From assembly GCF_040096055.1 (NCBI RefSeq), contig NZ_JBBMFK010000022.1:1-64000 (forward strand): a stretch of 64,000 nt of DNA, given 5' to 3'. The stretch comes from Pseudoflavonifractor intestinihominis (GTDB lineage: Bacteria; Bacillota; Clostridia; Oscillospirales; Oscillospiraceae). The position numbers and the translations under genes are program-made. Below are positions 8,153-15,611 of this stretch, in pieces; the stretch's first letter is position 1, and the number at the start of each line of letters is the position of its first letter. The notes below the pieces were generated by a model. That model was given only the letters and a program-made list of their open reading frames with translations. It made no database searches and had not been told where the DNA came from.

Positions 8153-9069
8153 TCCTCGTCACCTCCATCCGTCCGGTTCTTTCCCCGGCTCTTGTAGACA
8201 TTATACTGGTTCTTGCACCGTGGGCTGCAAAAGGCGGCGTTGGACCGGCTACCCAGAAACACCTTCTGGCAGTGCTTGCACAGGCGCAGGGGCTGGTCAC
8301 CGTCTACCAACATGAAGCTGAACATCATCTGGATGCCCAGCAGCAGCGAATGGAAATCCCAATAGATGGTGGGCTTATCCAACAGCTCGATGTGGTAGCT
8401 GGGGGCGATCCCACCAAATGCGGCCATGGCCTTGCGGTACAGCCCCCGTGCATCCTCGTCGATGGAATCATAGTCATTGTAGTACAAAATAGCTGTGGTC
8501 AGCGTAAAGGCCCAGTCCTTGAACTGCTGGGCAACCCAGTCGTAGGGTTCCGCATACTCTCGCTGGAAGCTCATGTTCTTCGCCATCGGCTCGTCCATGA
8601 AAGTCATGGTCAGGGCAACCATCGTCCGGTCACCGGACACATTCCATGTGGATTCAATGCCTTTTTTCACCAAATCCAGCTGGTCAAAGGGGTAAAACAG
8701 GGACAAGTATTTGTCTGTCGCCATGGATTCTTCCTTGATGAAGTGGTTTTTCGGCAGGTACACCGCCTCATAGTCCATAAAGGACGGTGTGGTGGGAAGG
8801 GCAGTCATCAGCCCCAGCAGGCCGTACCGGGTGATAAACTCCATGATCGCCTTTTCCACTTCTGCTTCCGGCTTGCGCCCCATCATCAGCATCCCCACAT
8901 TCAGCGCATCCAGCACAATGTTGGGGACCTCTTTCAGCGGATTGTAGACATCCGGCTTTGCGCTCTTGCCGGGGGTGATATACCGCTTGCCATCTTCCGC
9001 TGTTTTCAGCTCGTAATGATCGTACCGCACCCAATGGGAACGGGACTGTTCAAATAAATTTTTCATCAT
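8149..9069 (-). CDS. DUF6076-like protein with C-terminal zinc-binding motif
   Basis: A 306-residue protein starting MMKNLFEQSRSHWVRYDHYE after AAGGAGAAAGG. Most of it is not recognisable beyond a DUF6076-type layout. The C-terminus has four cysteines in CKHCQKVFLGSRS and AAFCSPRCKNQYN, a zinc-ribbon followed by a basic tail. A similar motif closes the element's own recombinase (CQCCGEPF and KFCKPACREKF near residue 600), suggesting a shared DNA-binding module. Middle gene of a three-gene leftward operon with rhuM. Confidence 0.6.
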   Translation of the reverse strand: MMKNLFEQSRSHWVRYDHYELKTAEDGKRYITPGKSAKPDVYNPLKEVPNIVLDALNVGMLMMGRKPEAEVEKAIMEFITRYGLLGLMTALPTTPSFMDYEAVYLPKNHFIKEESMATDKYLSLFYPFDQLDLVKKGIESTWNVSGDRTMVALTMTFMDEPMAKNMSFQREYAEPYDWVAQQFKDWAFTLTTAILYYNDYDSIDEDARGLYRKAMAAFGGIAPSYHIELLDKPTIYWDFHSLLLGIQMMFSFMLVDGDQPLRLCKHCQKVFLGSRSNAAFCSPRCKNQYNVYKSRGKNRTDGGDEE

Positions 9070-9100
9070 ACACGCCCTTTCTCCTTAATCGTCCCAATTA

Positions 9101-9937
9101 TCAGGGGCGGTTTTTCTTTTTTCTGCGCTTGGTCTTATTCTCCCGCCGGATCACGGCGTCCTTGCCTTGTTTCCTTGCAATTTTCGAGTATTCCTCCAAA
9201 AACTGGCGTTCCCGCAAGGTCAAGCTGCTACCATGCTCCTGCTTGCCGCACAGATGGTCATACATCTGGCGCTGCAATTTCTTGTGGATGGTTTTCCGCA
9301 GCTTGCGGATGTTGCGGTCAGACTGCCCACGCACAGCGGCAAGCCGGGTGGTGCTGTACAGCCGCAAAGAGAGAAAATACAAAACTTCCTTATGTTCCTC
9401 ACTCAGTTCTTCCACCATGCGGGAAACAAAGGCGTCGGCGGTCAGGTTGTGCATCTCATAGGGGCAGTCAAACAGGATGTCCAGAAAGTTCCCGGCCATC
9501 AGCTGCCGGTATGTGGGGTTGTTCATCCATCGGGGAATGAGTTTCGGTTCCGGCACCGCCTGATATTCCAGCGGCACATCCCCACGGAGGTTTTCATGGT
9601 CCCGTTCCCGGCGCTCCCGGTTCCGGTCCAGCTTGTTCCATTCCTCCACCACGGCCCGGAAATCCTTTTCGGTGCGGGCTGCTTCCTCCAGCCGCCGTAT
9701 GGCCTCGGCCCGCATCTCCCGTTTCAGCCGTTTATCACTGACCGGGGCAGCTTCTTCTTCCTCGTCCTCCAGCTCTGCTTCATAGTCGATGGGATGCTCG
9801 TCCTGCTCCAGCTCACTTTCCAGCTCGGCCAGACGTTCTTCCGCAAGCGCCTGTTCCAGCGTTTCTTCCGCCCCAGCGTCCCATCCGGTGAAGCCACCCT
9901 CGGTATCCAGAAGCTCGTCATCAGACAGATACGCCAT
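9101..9937 (-). CDS. Sigma-region-4-like HTH protein
   Basis: A 278-residue protein; the ATG at 9937 is chosen because AAGAGGTGG lies just upstream and relatives begin MAYLSDDEL. The first third is very acidic (runs of Glu around residues 25-60). The C-terminal third resembles sigma region 4: SEEHKEVLYFLSLRLYSTT, then RLAAVRGQSDRNIRKLRKTI. It ends in a highly basic tail (NKTKRRKKKNRP). Probably a transcription regulator or sigma-like factor of the element; the target is unknown. It heads the operon with the DUF6076-like and rhuM genes. Confidence 0.6.
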   Translation of the reverse strand: MAYLSDDELLDTEGGFTGWDAGAEETLEQALAEERLAELESELEQDEHPIDYEAELEDEEEEAAPVSDKRLKREMRAEAIRRLEEAARTEKDFRAVVEEWNKLDRNRERRERDHENLRGDVPLEYQAVPEPKLIPRWMNNPTYRQLMAGNFLDILFDCPYEMHNLTADAFVSRMVEELSEEHKEVLYFLSLRLYSTTRLAAVRGQSDRNIRKLRKTIHKKLQRQMYDHLCGKQEHGSSLTLRERQFLEEYSKIARKQGKDAVIRRENKTKRRKKKNRP

Positions 9938-10089
9938 GCCCCCACCTCTTTTCAAAAAAATATTTTTCGATTTTTCAAAAATGGTTCCGTTTTGCACCCC
10001 GGATTTCTCCTATTAGTGAAAGAGTAATCTGAAAACAAGTTACTTGGGTTACATCGGCTCGTTCACGCAGGAGAAAGGGGGATTTCGCC

Positions 10090-10119
10090 ATGTTCAGGCA
10101 TGACACAAAAAAGAAGTAA
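10090..10119 (+). CDS. Possible 9-residue leader peptide (MFRHDTKKK)
   Basis: A tiny frame preceded by AGGAGAAAGGGGG, a better ribosome binding site than chance, located in the leader of the tnpW-recombinase operon. It may be a translated leader or simply fortuitous. The surrounding 200 bp also holds repeated GTTAC/GTAAC words at 10020-10130, which could be operator sites. Confidence 0.25.
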   Translation: MFRHDTKKK

Positions 10120-10199
10120 CACAATCGCAGGTTACAGGCAACGGAACTATAACAACAGTATACACCGGATGCGCCGAAAGCGCAAGAAAGAGAGGTTCT

Positions 10200-10403
10200 A
10201 TGGCAGATAAAAACGCCGTGTTTCTGACCCGGCACATTGGCAACACCACCTATAAAGTTCGTGTCTACCTCAGCGAAACCGCCGAGGAAACGATGGAAGA
10301 TAAAATTCTGCGGCTGATCCGCAATGACGGGCTGGCAAACCAGCCGGAATGTGGTATAATGGAACTGCCACAAATGAGCCGTCCGTCTGAAAGGAGCGCC
10401 TGA
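10200..10403 (+). CDS. tnpW: TnpW-like transposon-encoded protein
   Basis: A 67-residue protein resembling TnpW, a small protein encoded just ahead of TnpX-type recombinases. The core reads FLTRHIGNTTYKVRVYLSE with AEETMEDKILRLIRND after it. The same core appears in the protein at 30591-30776 (EVKIGKTIYRVTSFFS). Its stop is separated by one base from the recombinase start, so the two are translationally linked. The precise function is unknown; an accessory role in recombination is inferred. Confidence 0.8.
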   Translation: MADKNAVFLTRHIGNTTYKVRVYLSETAEETMEDKILRLIRNDGLANQPECGIMELPQMSRPSERSA

Positions 10404-10404
10404 T

Positions 10405-12324
10405 ATGGCAAACAGACAGACGGAAGAAAAAATCACTGCGCTCTATGAGCGCCTGTCCCGTGACGATGACCTCACGGGTGACTCGAACTCCATTCTGAAC
10501 CAGAAACGTTATCTCGAAAGCTATGCAGCACAGCGGGGCTACACCAATATCGTCCACTACACAGACGATGGGTGGTCCGGTGGCAACTTTGACCGTCCTG
10601 CATGGAAGCGCCTTGTGGCGGACATCGAGGCGGGCAAGGTGGCCCATCTGCTGTGTAAGGACCTAAGTCGGATCGGCAGAAACTACCTGCAAACCGGCTT
10701 TTACACCGAGGTAATGTTCCGGCAGAATGGGGTTCATTTTGTTGCTGTCGCCAATAACATCGACAGCGAGGAACAGGACAGCGGCGAGTTTGCGCCCTTT
10801 CTCAATATCATGAATGAATGGTATCTGCGTGACCAGTCCAAAAAGGTTTCGGCAGCATACCGTGTCAAGGGCAAGGCGGGCAAGCCAACCACCAACAACG
10901 CCATCTATGGCTACAAAAAAGACCCAGAGGACAAGGACTACTGGCTGGTGGACGAGGAAGCCGCCGCCGTGGTGCGGCGGATCTTCCGGCTTGCGGTGGA
11001 GGGGCACGGCCCCCATGAGATTGCCAAGATACTCACACAGGAAAAGGTGGAGTGCCCCGCCTATTATCTGGCTCGCAACGGCAGAGGCAGCCGTAAGAAC
11101 ACCGTGGACACCAGCCGCCCCTATGACTGGTACGGCTTCACGGTCAGTTCTATGCTGACCAAGCCGGAGTATATGGGGCACACCGTGAATTTCCGTTCCT
11201 CCAAAAAGTCCTACCGGGATAAGCGGGTAAAAAATGACCCGTCCGACTGGCTGATTTTTGAGAACACCCACGAGGCCATCGTTGACCCGGAAACCTGGCA
11301 GCTCGCCCAGCAGGTGAAACGGACGGTGCGCCGGACAGATACCACCGGCGTTGCCAATCCCCTGACCGGCCTTGTGTTCTGTGCCGACTGCGGAGCCAAG
11401 ATGTATAACCACCGGGGCAAACGCAAAAAGGACGGGCGGGAGTATGGAACCGACTTTTATAACTGCTCCACCTACACCCTGACCTTTGAGCGGGAAACCC
11501 AGATGTGTTTTTCCCACACCGTTAGCACCAAAGCCCTGAACGCTCTGATTCTGGAAACCATCCGCACTACCGCCAGCTATGCCATCCAGAACAAGGAAGA
11601 GTTTATTCAGAAAGTTCGCAGCATTTCACAGGTTCGCCAGCAGGAAGCGGCCAAGGAGCTGAAACGCAAGGTCGCCAAGGAGCGCAAGCGCAGCGCCGAG
11701 CTGGATGTGCTGATTAAAAAGCTATACGAAACCTATGCCATGGGCAAGTTGGAGGAAAAACGGTTCGAGCTGCTGTGTGCCGAATATGAAAAGGAACAGG
11801 CGGAGCTGGAACAGCTGCTTGCATCCGAGCAGGCACAGTTGGACCAATTTCACGAGGATACCGACCGTGCCAGCCACTTTCTGGCGCTGGCACAGAAATA
11901 TACGGATTTCACCGAGCTGACCGCCCCTATGATCCATGAATTTGTGGAGAAAATTCTGGTTCATGCCCCGGACAGAAGCACCGGGGAGCGGGTGCAGGAA
12001 ATTGAGATTTATCTGAATTTCATCGGGAAGTTTGAAGTGCCCATGCCCGAACCTACCGAGGAAGAACTGGCTGCGGAGGAAAAGCGCCGCCAGAAGCGCA
12101 TCCGTGACCATGAAAAGTATCTGCGCCAGAAGGAGCGCAAACAGAAGATTGCCGAGGGGCTGATCGTTCCGGGTGAACCGTACCAGCTGGTATGCCAGTG
12201 CTGCGGAGAGCCGTTCCAGTCTGTCCGCCCCAACGCTAAATTTTGCAAACCCGCCTGCCGGGAGAAGTTCTACCGGAAGGAAAAGCGGAAAGCCAAAGAA
12301 ACGGAAACATCACAAACTGCATAA
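10405..12324 (+). CDS. Large serine recombinase of the 20 kb element (integrase)
   Basis: A 639-residue large serine recombinase. The resolvase catalytic domain spans about residues 10-155, with the nucleophile Ser18 in LYERLSRDD and CKDLSRIGRNYLQTG. The recombinase domain follows (about 170-300), then a zinc ribbon (VFCADCGAKMYNHRG), a coiled coil (about 400-480) and a C-terminal CQCC/CKPAC cysteine cluster not found in most relatives. It should catalyse integration and excision of this element. Its own gene contains the sequence AACCAGAAACG, close to the AACCAGAAAAAG at which the element is inserted. Confidence 0.95.
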   Translation: MANRQTEEKITALYERLSRDDDLTGDSNSILNQKRYLESYAAQRGYTNIVHYTDDGWSGGNFDRPAWKRLVADIEAGKVAHLLCKDLSRIGRNYLQTGFYTEVMFRQNGVHFVAVANNIDSEEQDSGEFAPFLNIMNEWYLRDQSKKVSAAYRVKGKAGKPTTNNAIYGYKKDPEDKDYWLVDEEAAAVVRRIFRLAVEGHGPHEIAKILTQEKVECPAYYLARNGRGSRKNTVDTSRPYDWYGFTVSSMLTKPEYMGHTVNFRSSKKSYRDKRVKNDPSDWLIFENTHEAIVDPETWQLAQQVKRTVRRTDTTGVANPLTGLVFCADCGAKMYNHRGKRKKDGREYGTDFYNCSTYTLTFERETQMCFSHTVSTKALNALILETIRTTASYAIQNKEEFIQKVRSISQVRQQEAAKELKRKVAKERKRSAELDVLIKKLYETYAMGKLEEKRFELLCAEYEKEQAELEQLLASEQAQLDQFHEDTDRASHFLALAQKYTDFTELTAPMIHEFVEKILVHAPDRSTGERVQEIEIYLNFIGKFEVPMPEPTEEELAAEEKRRQKRIRDHEKYLRQKERKQKIAEGLIVPGEPYQLVCQCCGEPFQSVRPNAKFCKPACREKFYRKEKRKAKETETSQTA

Positions 12325-12329
12325 AGACT

Positions 12330-12367
12330 GCGGCCTGCCCCAACAAACCGGGCAGGCCGCTTTTTTT
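12330..12367 (+). terminator. Terminator of the tnpW-recombinase operon
   Basis: Perfect 11-bp stem GCGGCCTGCCC/GGGCAGGCCGC, 9-base loop, seven T. Confidence 0.95.
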
Positions 12368-12391
12368 ATGCCCTGAAACGGAGGGATTTTC

Positions 12392-13012
12392 ATGACACTC
12401 TTTGAACTGGTAAAACAGAATATTTGTGTGCCGGATGCAGCGAAACACTATGGGCTGCAAGTCAACCGAAATGGGATGTGCAGTTGTCCGTTCCATGAGG
12501 ACCAACACCCCAGCATGAAGCTGAACGAACGGTATTTTTACTGTTTCGGCTGCGGAGCCACCGGCGATGTGATTGACTTTGTGGCAAGGCTGTTTGGCCT
12601 GAACAGTTACGAAGCAGCGCAGAAACTGGCACAGGATTTCGGGATTGACCCGGACAAGCCCCCGGCGGCAATCGCCTTACCAAAACCGGAGCGTCCTCTG
12701 CTGAAAGCATACCGGCAGGAAGAAGTGCGCTGTCTGCGGGTGCTGTGTGATTATCTGCATCTTCTGGAAAGCTGGAAGGTGCAGTACGCACCCAAGACAC
12801 CGGAAGATGTTCTGGATGACCGGTTTGTGGAAGCCTGCCAGATGCTGGACTATGTGGAGTATCTGGCGGATTTGCTCATTGCCGCCGAACTGGAACAGCG
12901 GGTGAAAATCGTGGAAATGCTGAACAAGGATGACCTGATTGCCGGTTTGGAGGAACGGCTGGACAGGCTGAAAAAGGAGGACGGTGCCTATGAAAAACAA
13001 AACGCAGCTTGA
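12392..13012 (+). CDS. CHC2 zinc-finger primase-like protein
   Basis: A 206-residue protein whose N-terminal half is a CHC2 primase zinc finger: CSCPFHEDQHPSMKLNE, then YFYCFGCGATGDVIDFVARL. Only the zinc-binding domain and a helical tail are present; no Toprim catalytic domain follows, so it may act with the next gene product in element replication. The ATG follows ACGGAGGG. Its 3' end overlaps the SF3 helicase gene by 23 bp. A homologous zinc finger opens the 982-residue protein at 54661-57609. Confidence 0.9.
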   Translation: MTLFELVKQNICVPDAAKHYGLQVNRNGMCSCPFHEDQHPSMKLNERYFYCFGCGATGDVIDFVARLFGLNSYEAAQKLAQDFGIDPDKPPAAIALPKPERPLLKAYRQEEVRCLRVLCDYLHLLESWKVQYAPKTPEDVLDDRFVEACQMLDYVEYLADLLIAAELEQRVKIVEMLNKDDLIAGLEERLDRLKKEDGAYEKQNAA

Positions 13013-14369
13013 CGGGATGCCCGTCTGGTTCGATGACAAAAGCATCAACGAAGCCCTGTTTTGTGAGGAGTTCTTGCAGACGCACAAGATCATCTTCACA
13101 AACGGGGCTTTTTTCACGCCCGAAGGCCGTGTGACAGACGAACTACCCCTGCGAGGAGAAATTTTTGAGGAGCTGAAATGCTGTGCGGTCAGCAACATTC
13201 CCCGCAAAATCAGCAACATTGTGGAGCTGATGAAACTGGCGGCGCTGGTAGAGGATTTTCCCCCGGAGCCGGATCGGATTCATCTTTCCAACGGCACGCT
13301 TTTTCTGGACGGAACTTTTGCGAAAGGAAAGCCGAAAATCGTCCGCAACCGTTTCCCCGTGTCCTACAAGCCCAACGCCCCAAAACCTGTTCTCTGGCTG
13401 CAATTTCTGGATGGTCTGCTCTACCCGGAGGACATCCCCACCTTGCAGGAATATATCGGCTACTGCCTTATTCCCAGCAACAAGGGGCAGCGGATGATGG
13501 TCATTAAGGGCAGCGGTGGCGAAGGAAAGTCGCAGATCGGCGCTGTGCTGGGAACTTTGTTCGGTTCCAACATGAAGGATGGCAGCATCGGGAAAATATC
13601 CGAGAACCGGTTTGCCCGTGCCGATTTGGAACATATCCTCCTGTGCGTGGATGACGATATGCGAATGGAGGCCCTGCGCCAGACCAACTATGTGAAATCC
13701 ATCGTCACTGCCCAGGGCAAGATGGATTTGGAGCGCAAGGGCAAGCAGAGCTATCAGGGATGGATGTGCGCCCGGCTGCTGGCCTTCTCCAACGGAGATT
13801 TGCAGGCGCTGTTTGACCGGAGCGACGGATTTTATCGCCGCCAGCTGGTGCTGACCACGAAAGAAAAACCGGCTGGCCGTGTGGATGATCCTGACCTTGC
13901 CGAGAAGATGAAAGCCGAGGTGGAGGGTATTCTGCTGTGGGCTTTTGAGGGATTGCAGCGGCTGGCCGCAAACAACTTCAAGTTCACCGAGAGCCAGCGC
14001 ACCAAAAACAACCGGGAAGCAGTCAAACGGGACAACAACAATGTCTATGATTTTCTGGATTCTGACGGGTATGTTCGCCTGAAAGCCGATCTATCTGCCA
14101 GCTCCAAAGAACTGTACGAGGCATACCAGATTTACTGCACCGAAAACAACCTGCCTGCCCTGAAGCCACGCAGCTTCAGCGAAGCCCTGATCGCCTGCCA
14201 GAGCCGCTACAATCTGGAATACTGCAACAATGTGACCAACGCAGCCGGACGGCGGGTGCGTGGATTTCTGGGGATTGAGGTACTGGTGAGAAATCATATA
14301 TCAGTGTTTTCCGGTGATTCGATGCGTACGTACGTACCGGAAGATGTGCCGGAGGAATGGCGGCGCTGA
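12990..14369 (+). CDS. SF3-type replicative helicase (phage/plasmid primase P4-like)
   Basis: A 459-residue protein of the phage/plasmid P4-type primase-helicase group. Walker A is IKGSGGEGKSQIGAVLG (about residues 170-186); the downstream block HILLCVDDDMRMEALRQ supplies Walker B; a later RLLAFSNGDLQAL block matches the SF3 sensor region. The C-terminus (about 350-420) resembles the winged-helix domain that follows such helicases. ATG 12990 is chosen for the AAAGGAGGA site. Together with the CHC2 protein it suggests the element replicates autonomously after excision. Confidence 0.85.
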   Translation: MKNKTQLDGMPVWFDDKSINEALFCEEFLQTHKIIFTNGAFFTPEGRVTDELPLRGEIFEELKCCAVSNIPRKISNIVELMKLAALVEDFPPEPDRIHLSNGTLFLDGTFAKGKPKIVRNRFPVSYKPNAPKPVLWLQFLDGLLYPEDIPTLQEYIGYCLIPSNKGQRMMVIKGSGGEGKSQIGAVLGTLFGSNMKDGSIGKISENRFARADLEHILLCVDDDMRMEALRQTNYVKSIVTAQGKMDLERKGKQSYQGWMCARLLAFSNGDLQALFDRSDGFYRRQLVLTTKEKPAGRVDDPDLAEKMKAEVEGILLWAFEGLQRLAANNFKFTESQRTKNNREAVKRDNNNVYDFLDSDGYVRLKADLSASSKELYEAYQIYCTENNLPALKPRSFSEALIACQSRYNLEYCNNVTNAAGRRVRGFLGIEVLVRNHISVFSGDSMRTYVPEDVPEEWRR

Positions 14370-14388
14370 TCCATGTACGTACGTACGC
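14324..14388. repeat. GTACGTAC inverted repeat at end of SF3 helicase gene
   Basis: GCGTACGTACGTAC at 14324-14337 and its exact reverse complement at 14375-14388. Each arm is itself a tandem GTAC/ACGT repeat. One arm lies in the last codons of the helicase gene, the other just past its stop. Placement beside a replication helicase suggests a replication origin or an autoregulatory site. Confidence 0.65.
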
Positions 14389-14758
14389 TTTGATTGACCG
14401 TTGTTCTCCCTTTTATAGCAATTCAGCGGCTATGTCAGTCAGAATCACCGGTCAAATCCCATGTTAAATCAAGGCAAGTGGAAATCGAAAAGTATTTGCC
14501 TATTGGAAGAAATCATTTTGCGAAACCGTGCTTCTCGCCCCGGTGAACCGGGTGCATGGAATCATGGGGAAATGCACGGTTTCAAGCCAAGTCACACGTA
14601 ACGGAAAAGTCGGAAGGTGCGGCTTATGGGCAGGACATCACACCGGCAATTCTGAACGGATTTGGTGACAAGGAGATTTTTCACCACACAGCGAAGCGGT
14701 TATGCCAGAAGGCGTGCCGACTTCGCTTTTTTATCAAGAAAATTTAGGAGGATTTTTG
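14389..14758 (+). other. Non-coding region with hairpins and terminator
   Basis: No convincing gene. It holds a long-range hairpin GAAACCGTGC/GCACGGTTTC (about 14521-14583) and a terminator AGCGAAG-CGG ... CCG-CTTCGCT with six T (14690-14732). It could contain the element's replication origin, given the adjacent helicase gene and GTAC repeats. Confidence 0.45.
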
Positions 14759-14971
14759 ATGATGACGGTACGCAATGAGATTAAGGCACAGATCGTCCGG
14801 GCGGGATACACCATGCAGGAGGTAGTTGACCGGCTCCATGAGGAATACGACTGGTCGGACAGCGTTTCCAACCTGTCGGCCAAGCTCCAGCGGGAATCCA
14901 TCCGCTACAAGGAGGTTGTGGAACTGGCCGATGTGCTGGGCTATGACCTGATCTGGCAGAAACGGAGGTAA
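14759..14971 (+). CDS. Small HTH protein (DUF6471-like)
   Basis: A 70-residue protein, MMTVRNEIKAQIVRAGYTM at the start, with a Cro/DUF6471-like helix-turn-helix pattern (QEVVDRLHEEYDWSDSVSNL, then SAKLQRESIRYKEVVELADV). TAGGAGG lies 8 bases upstream of the ATG at 14759. It starts a two-gene unit ahead of the putative oriT and may regulate transfer or maintenance genes. Start could be either of the two adjacent ATG codons. Confidence 0.75.
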   Translation: MMTVRNEIKAQIVRAGYTMQEVVDRLHEEYDWSDSVSNLSAKLQRESIRYKEVVELADVLGYDLIWQKRR

Positions 14972-14975
14972 TCCC

Positions 14976-15182
14976 ATGACAAGTGAAGAAAAGAAACTGT
15001 TGCAGGCAAAGCACCGCTTGGAGGAAGCCCAGGCACGGGACCGGGTGAAGGAGCGAAAAGCCCGGACAAGACGGCTCATTCAGGAGGGCGCTGTACTGGA
15101 AAAAGTACTGCCGGAAGTACAGGCGGTAGGGCTTGATAATCTGGAAGAGTACCTGCGGCGAAAGCTGGCAGGACACGATTGA
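14976..15182 (+). CDS. DUF3847-like small basic protein
   Basis: A 68-residue, highly charged and probably coiled-coil protein with the DUF3847-like block ERKARTRRLIQEGAVLEKVL. Such proteins are frequently encoded directly upstream of MobA/MobL relaxases and may be relaxosome accessory factors (inference from position). It starts 4 bp after the HTH gene with CGGAGG overlapping the preceding stop region. Confidence 0.65.
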   Translation: MTSEEKKLLQAKHRLEEAQARDRVKERKARTRRLIQEGAVLEKVLPEVQAVGLDNLEEYLRRKLAGHD

Positions 15183-15191
15183 AAACTGCTG

Positions 15192-15229
15192 GGAGGTCTC
15201 CGGGAAACCGGGGACCTTCCTCTTTTTTA
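15192..15229 (+). terminator. Terminator after DUF3847-like gene
   Basis: Stem GGAGGTC-CCGG / CCGG-GACCTTCC with a GAAA-type loop followed by TCTTTTTT. Confidence 0.85.
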
Positions 15230-15250
15230 TCCCGAAGGGCGCACTTACTC

Positions 15251-15590
15251 ACCACCTGCTAAAGCAGGCGGTGGTAGCCCTCCCGTTGGTCGGGCACGTG
15301 CGCTCTCCGAGGGGGATTGCGGCTCCTGCGGGAGCCGCTGGACAAGGCTGCATTTCTGCCAAACTGCCAGCCTTGCCCATGCAGTCGACGCAGGGGTTTC
15401 CGTTTTGGAAGCCCCTGTTCATGGGGTGGTATATTGCCACCCCATCCCGCCGTCTGCCTGTGTCAACCTGCCACCGGCAGCTTGACACAGATACAGGGGT
15501 GGAACGAATCGTTCCGCCCCTGCTGGTGGTGCGTCGTATTTCACGACGCACTGAGCGAAAACAAGGGTGCCCTGTTTCGGGGCACCCCTT
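15251..15590. repeat. Array of about nine consecutive hairpins upstream of relaxase (probable oriT region)
   Basis: Back-to-back inverted repeats with no gene: 15251-15275 (ACCACC/GGTGGT), 15319-15338 (GCGGCTCC/GGAGCCGC), 15343-15375 (CAAGGCTG/CAGCCTTG), 15391-15417 (CAGGGG-TTCC/GGAA-CCCCTG), 15421-15445 (ATGGGGTGG/CCACCCCAT), 15458-15490 (CTGTGTCAA/TTGACACAG with inner CTGCC/GGCAG), 15494-15522 (CAGGGG-GGAACGA and complement), 15529-15551 (GTGCGTCGT/ACGACGCAC), 15563-15590 (GGGTGCC/GGCACCC). The position before a MOBQ relaxase suggests an origin of transfer; a structured leader RNA is the alternative. Confidence 0.7.
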
Positions 15591-15611
15591 TCAGAAAGGA
15601 CAAGGTGATTT

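Noticed and set aside
15251..15590. CRISPR-like array
   Set aside because: The repeats are different palindromes, not direct copies with unique spacers.
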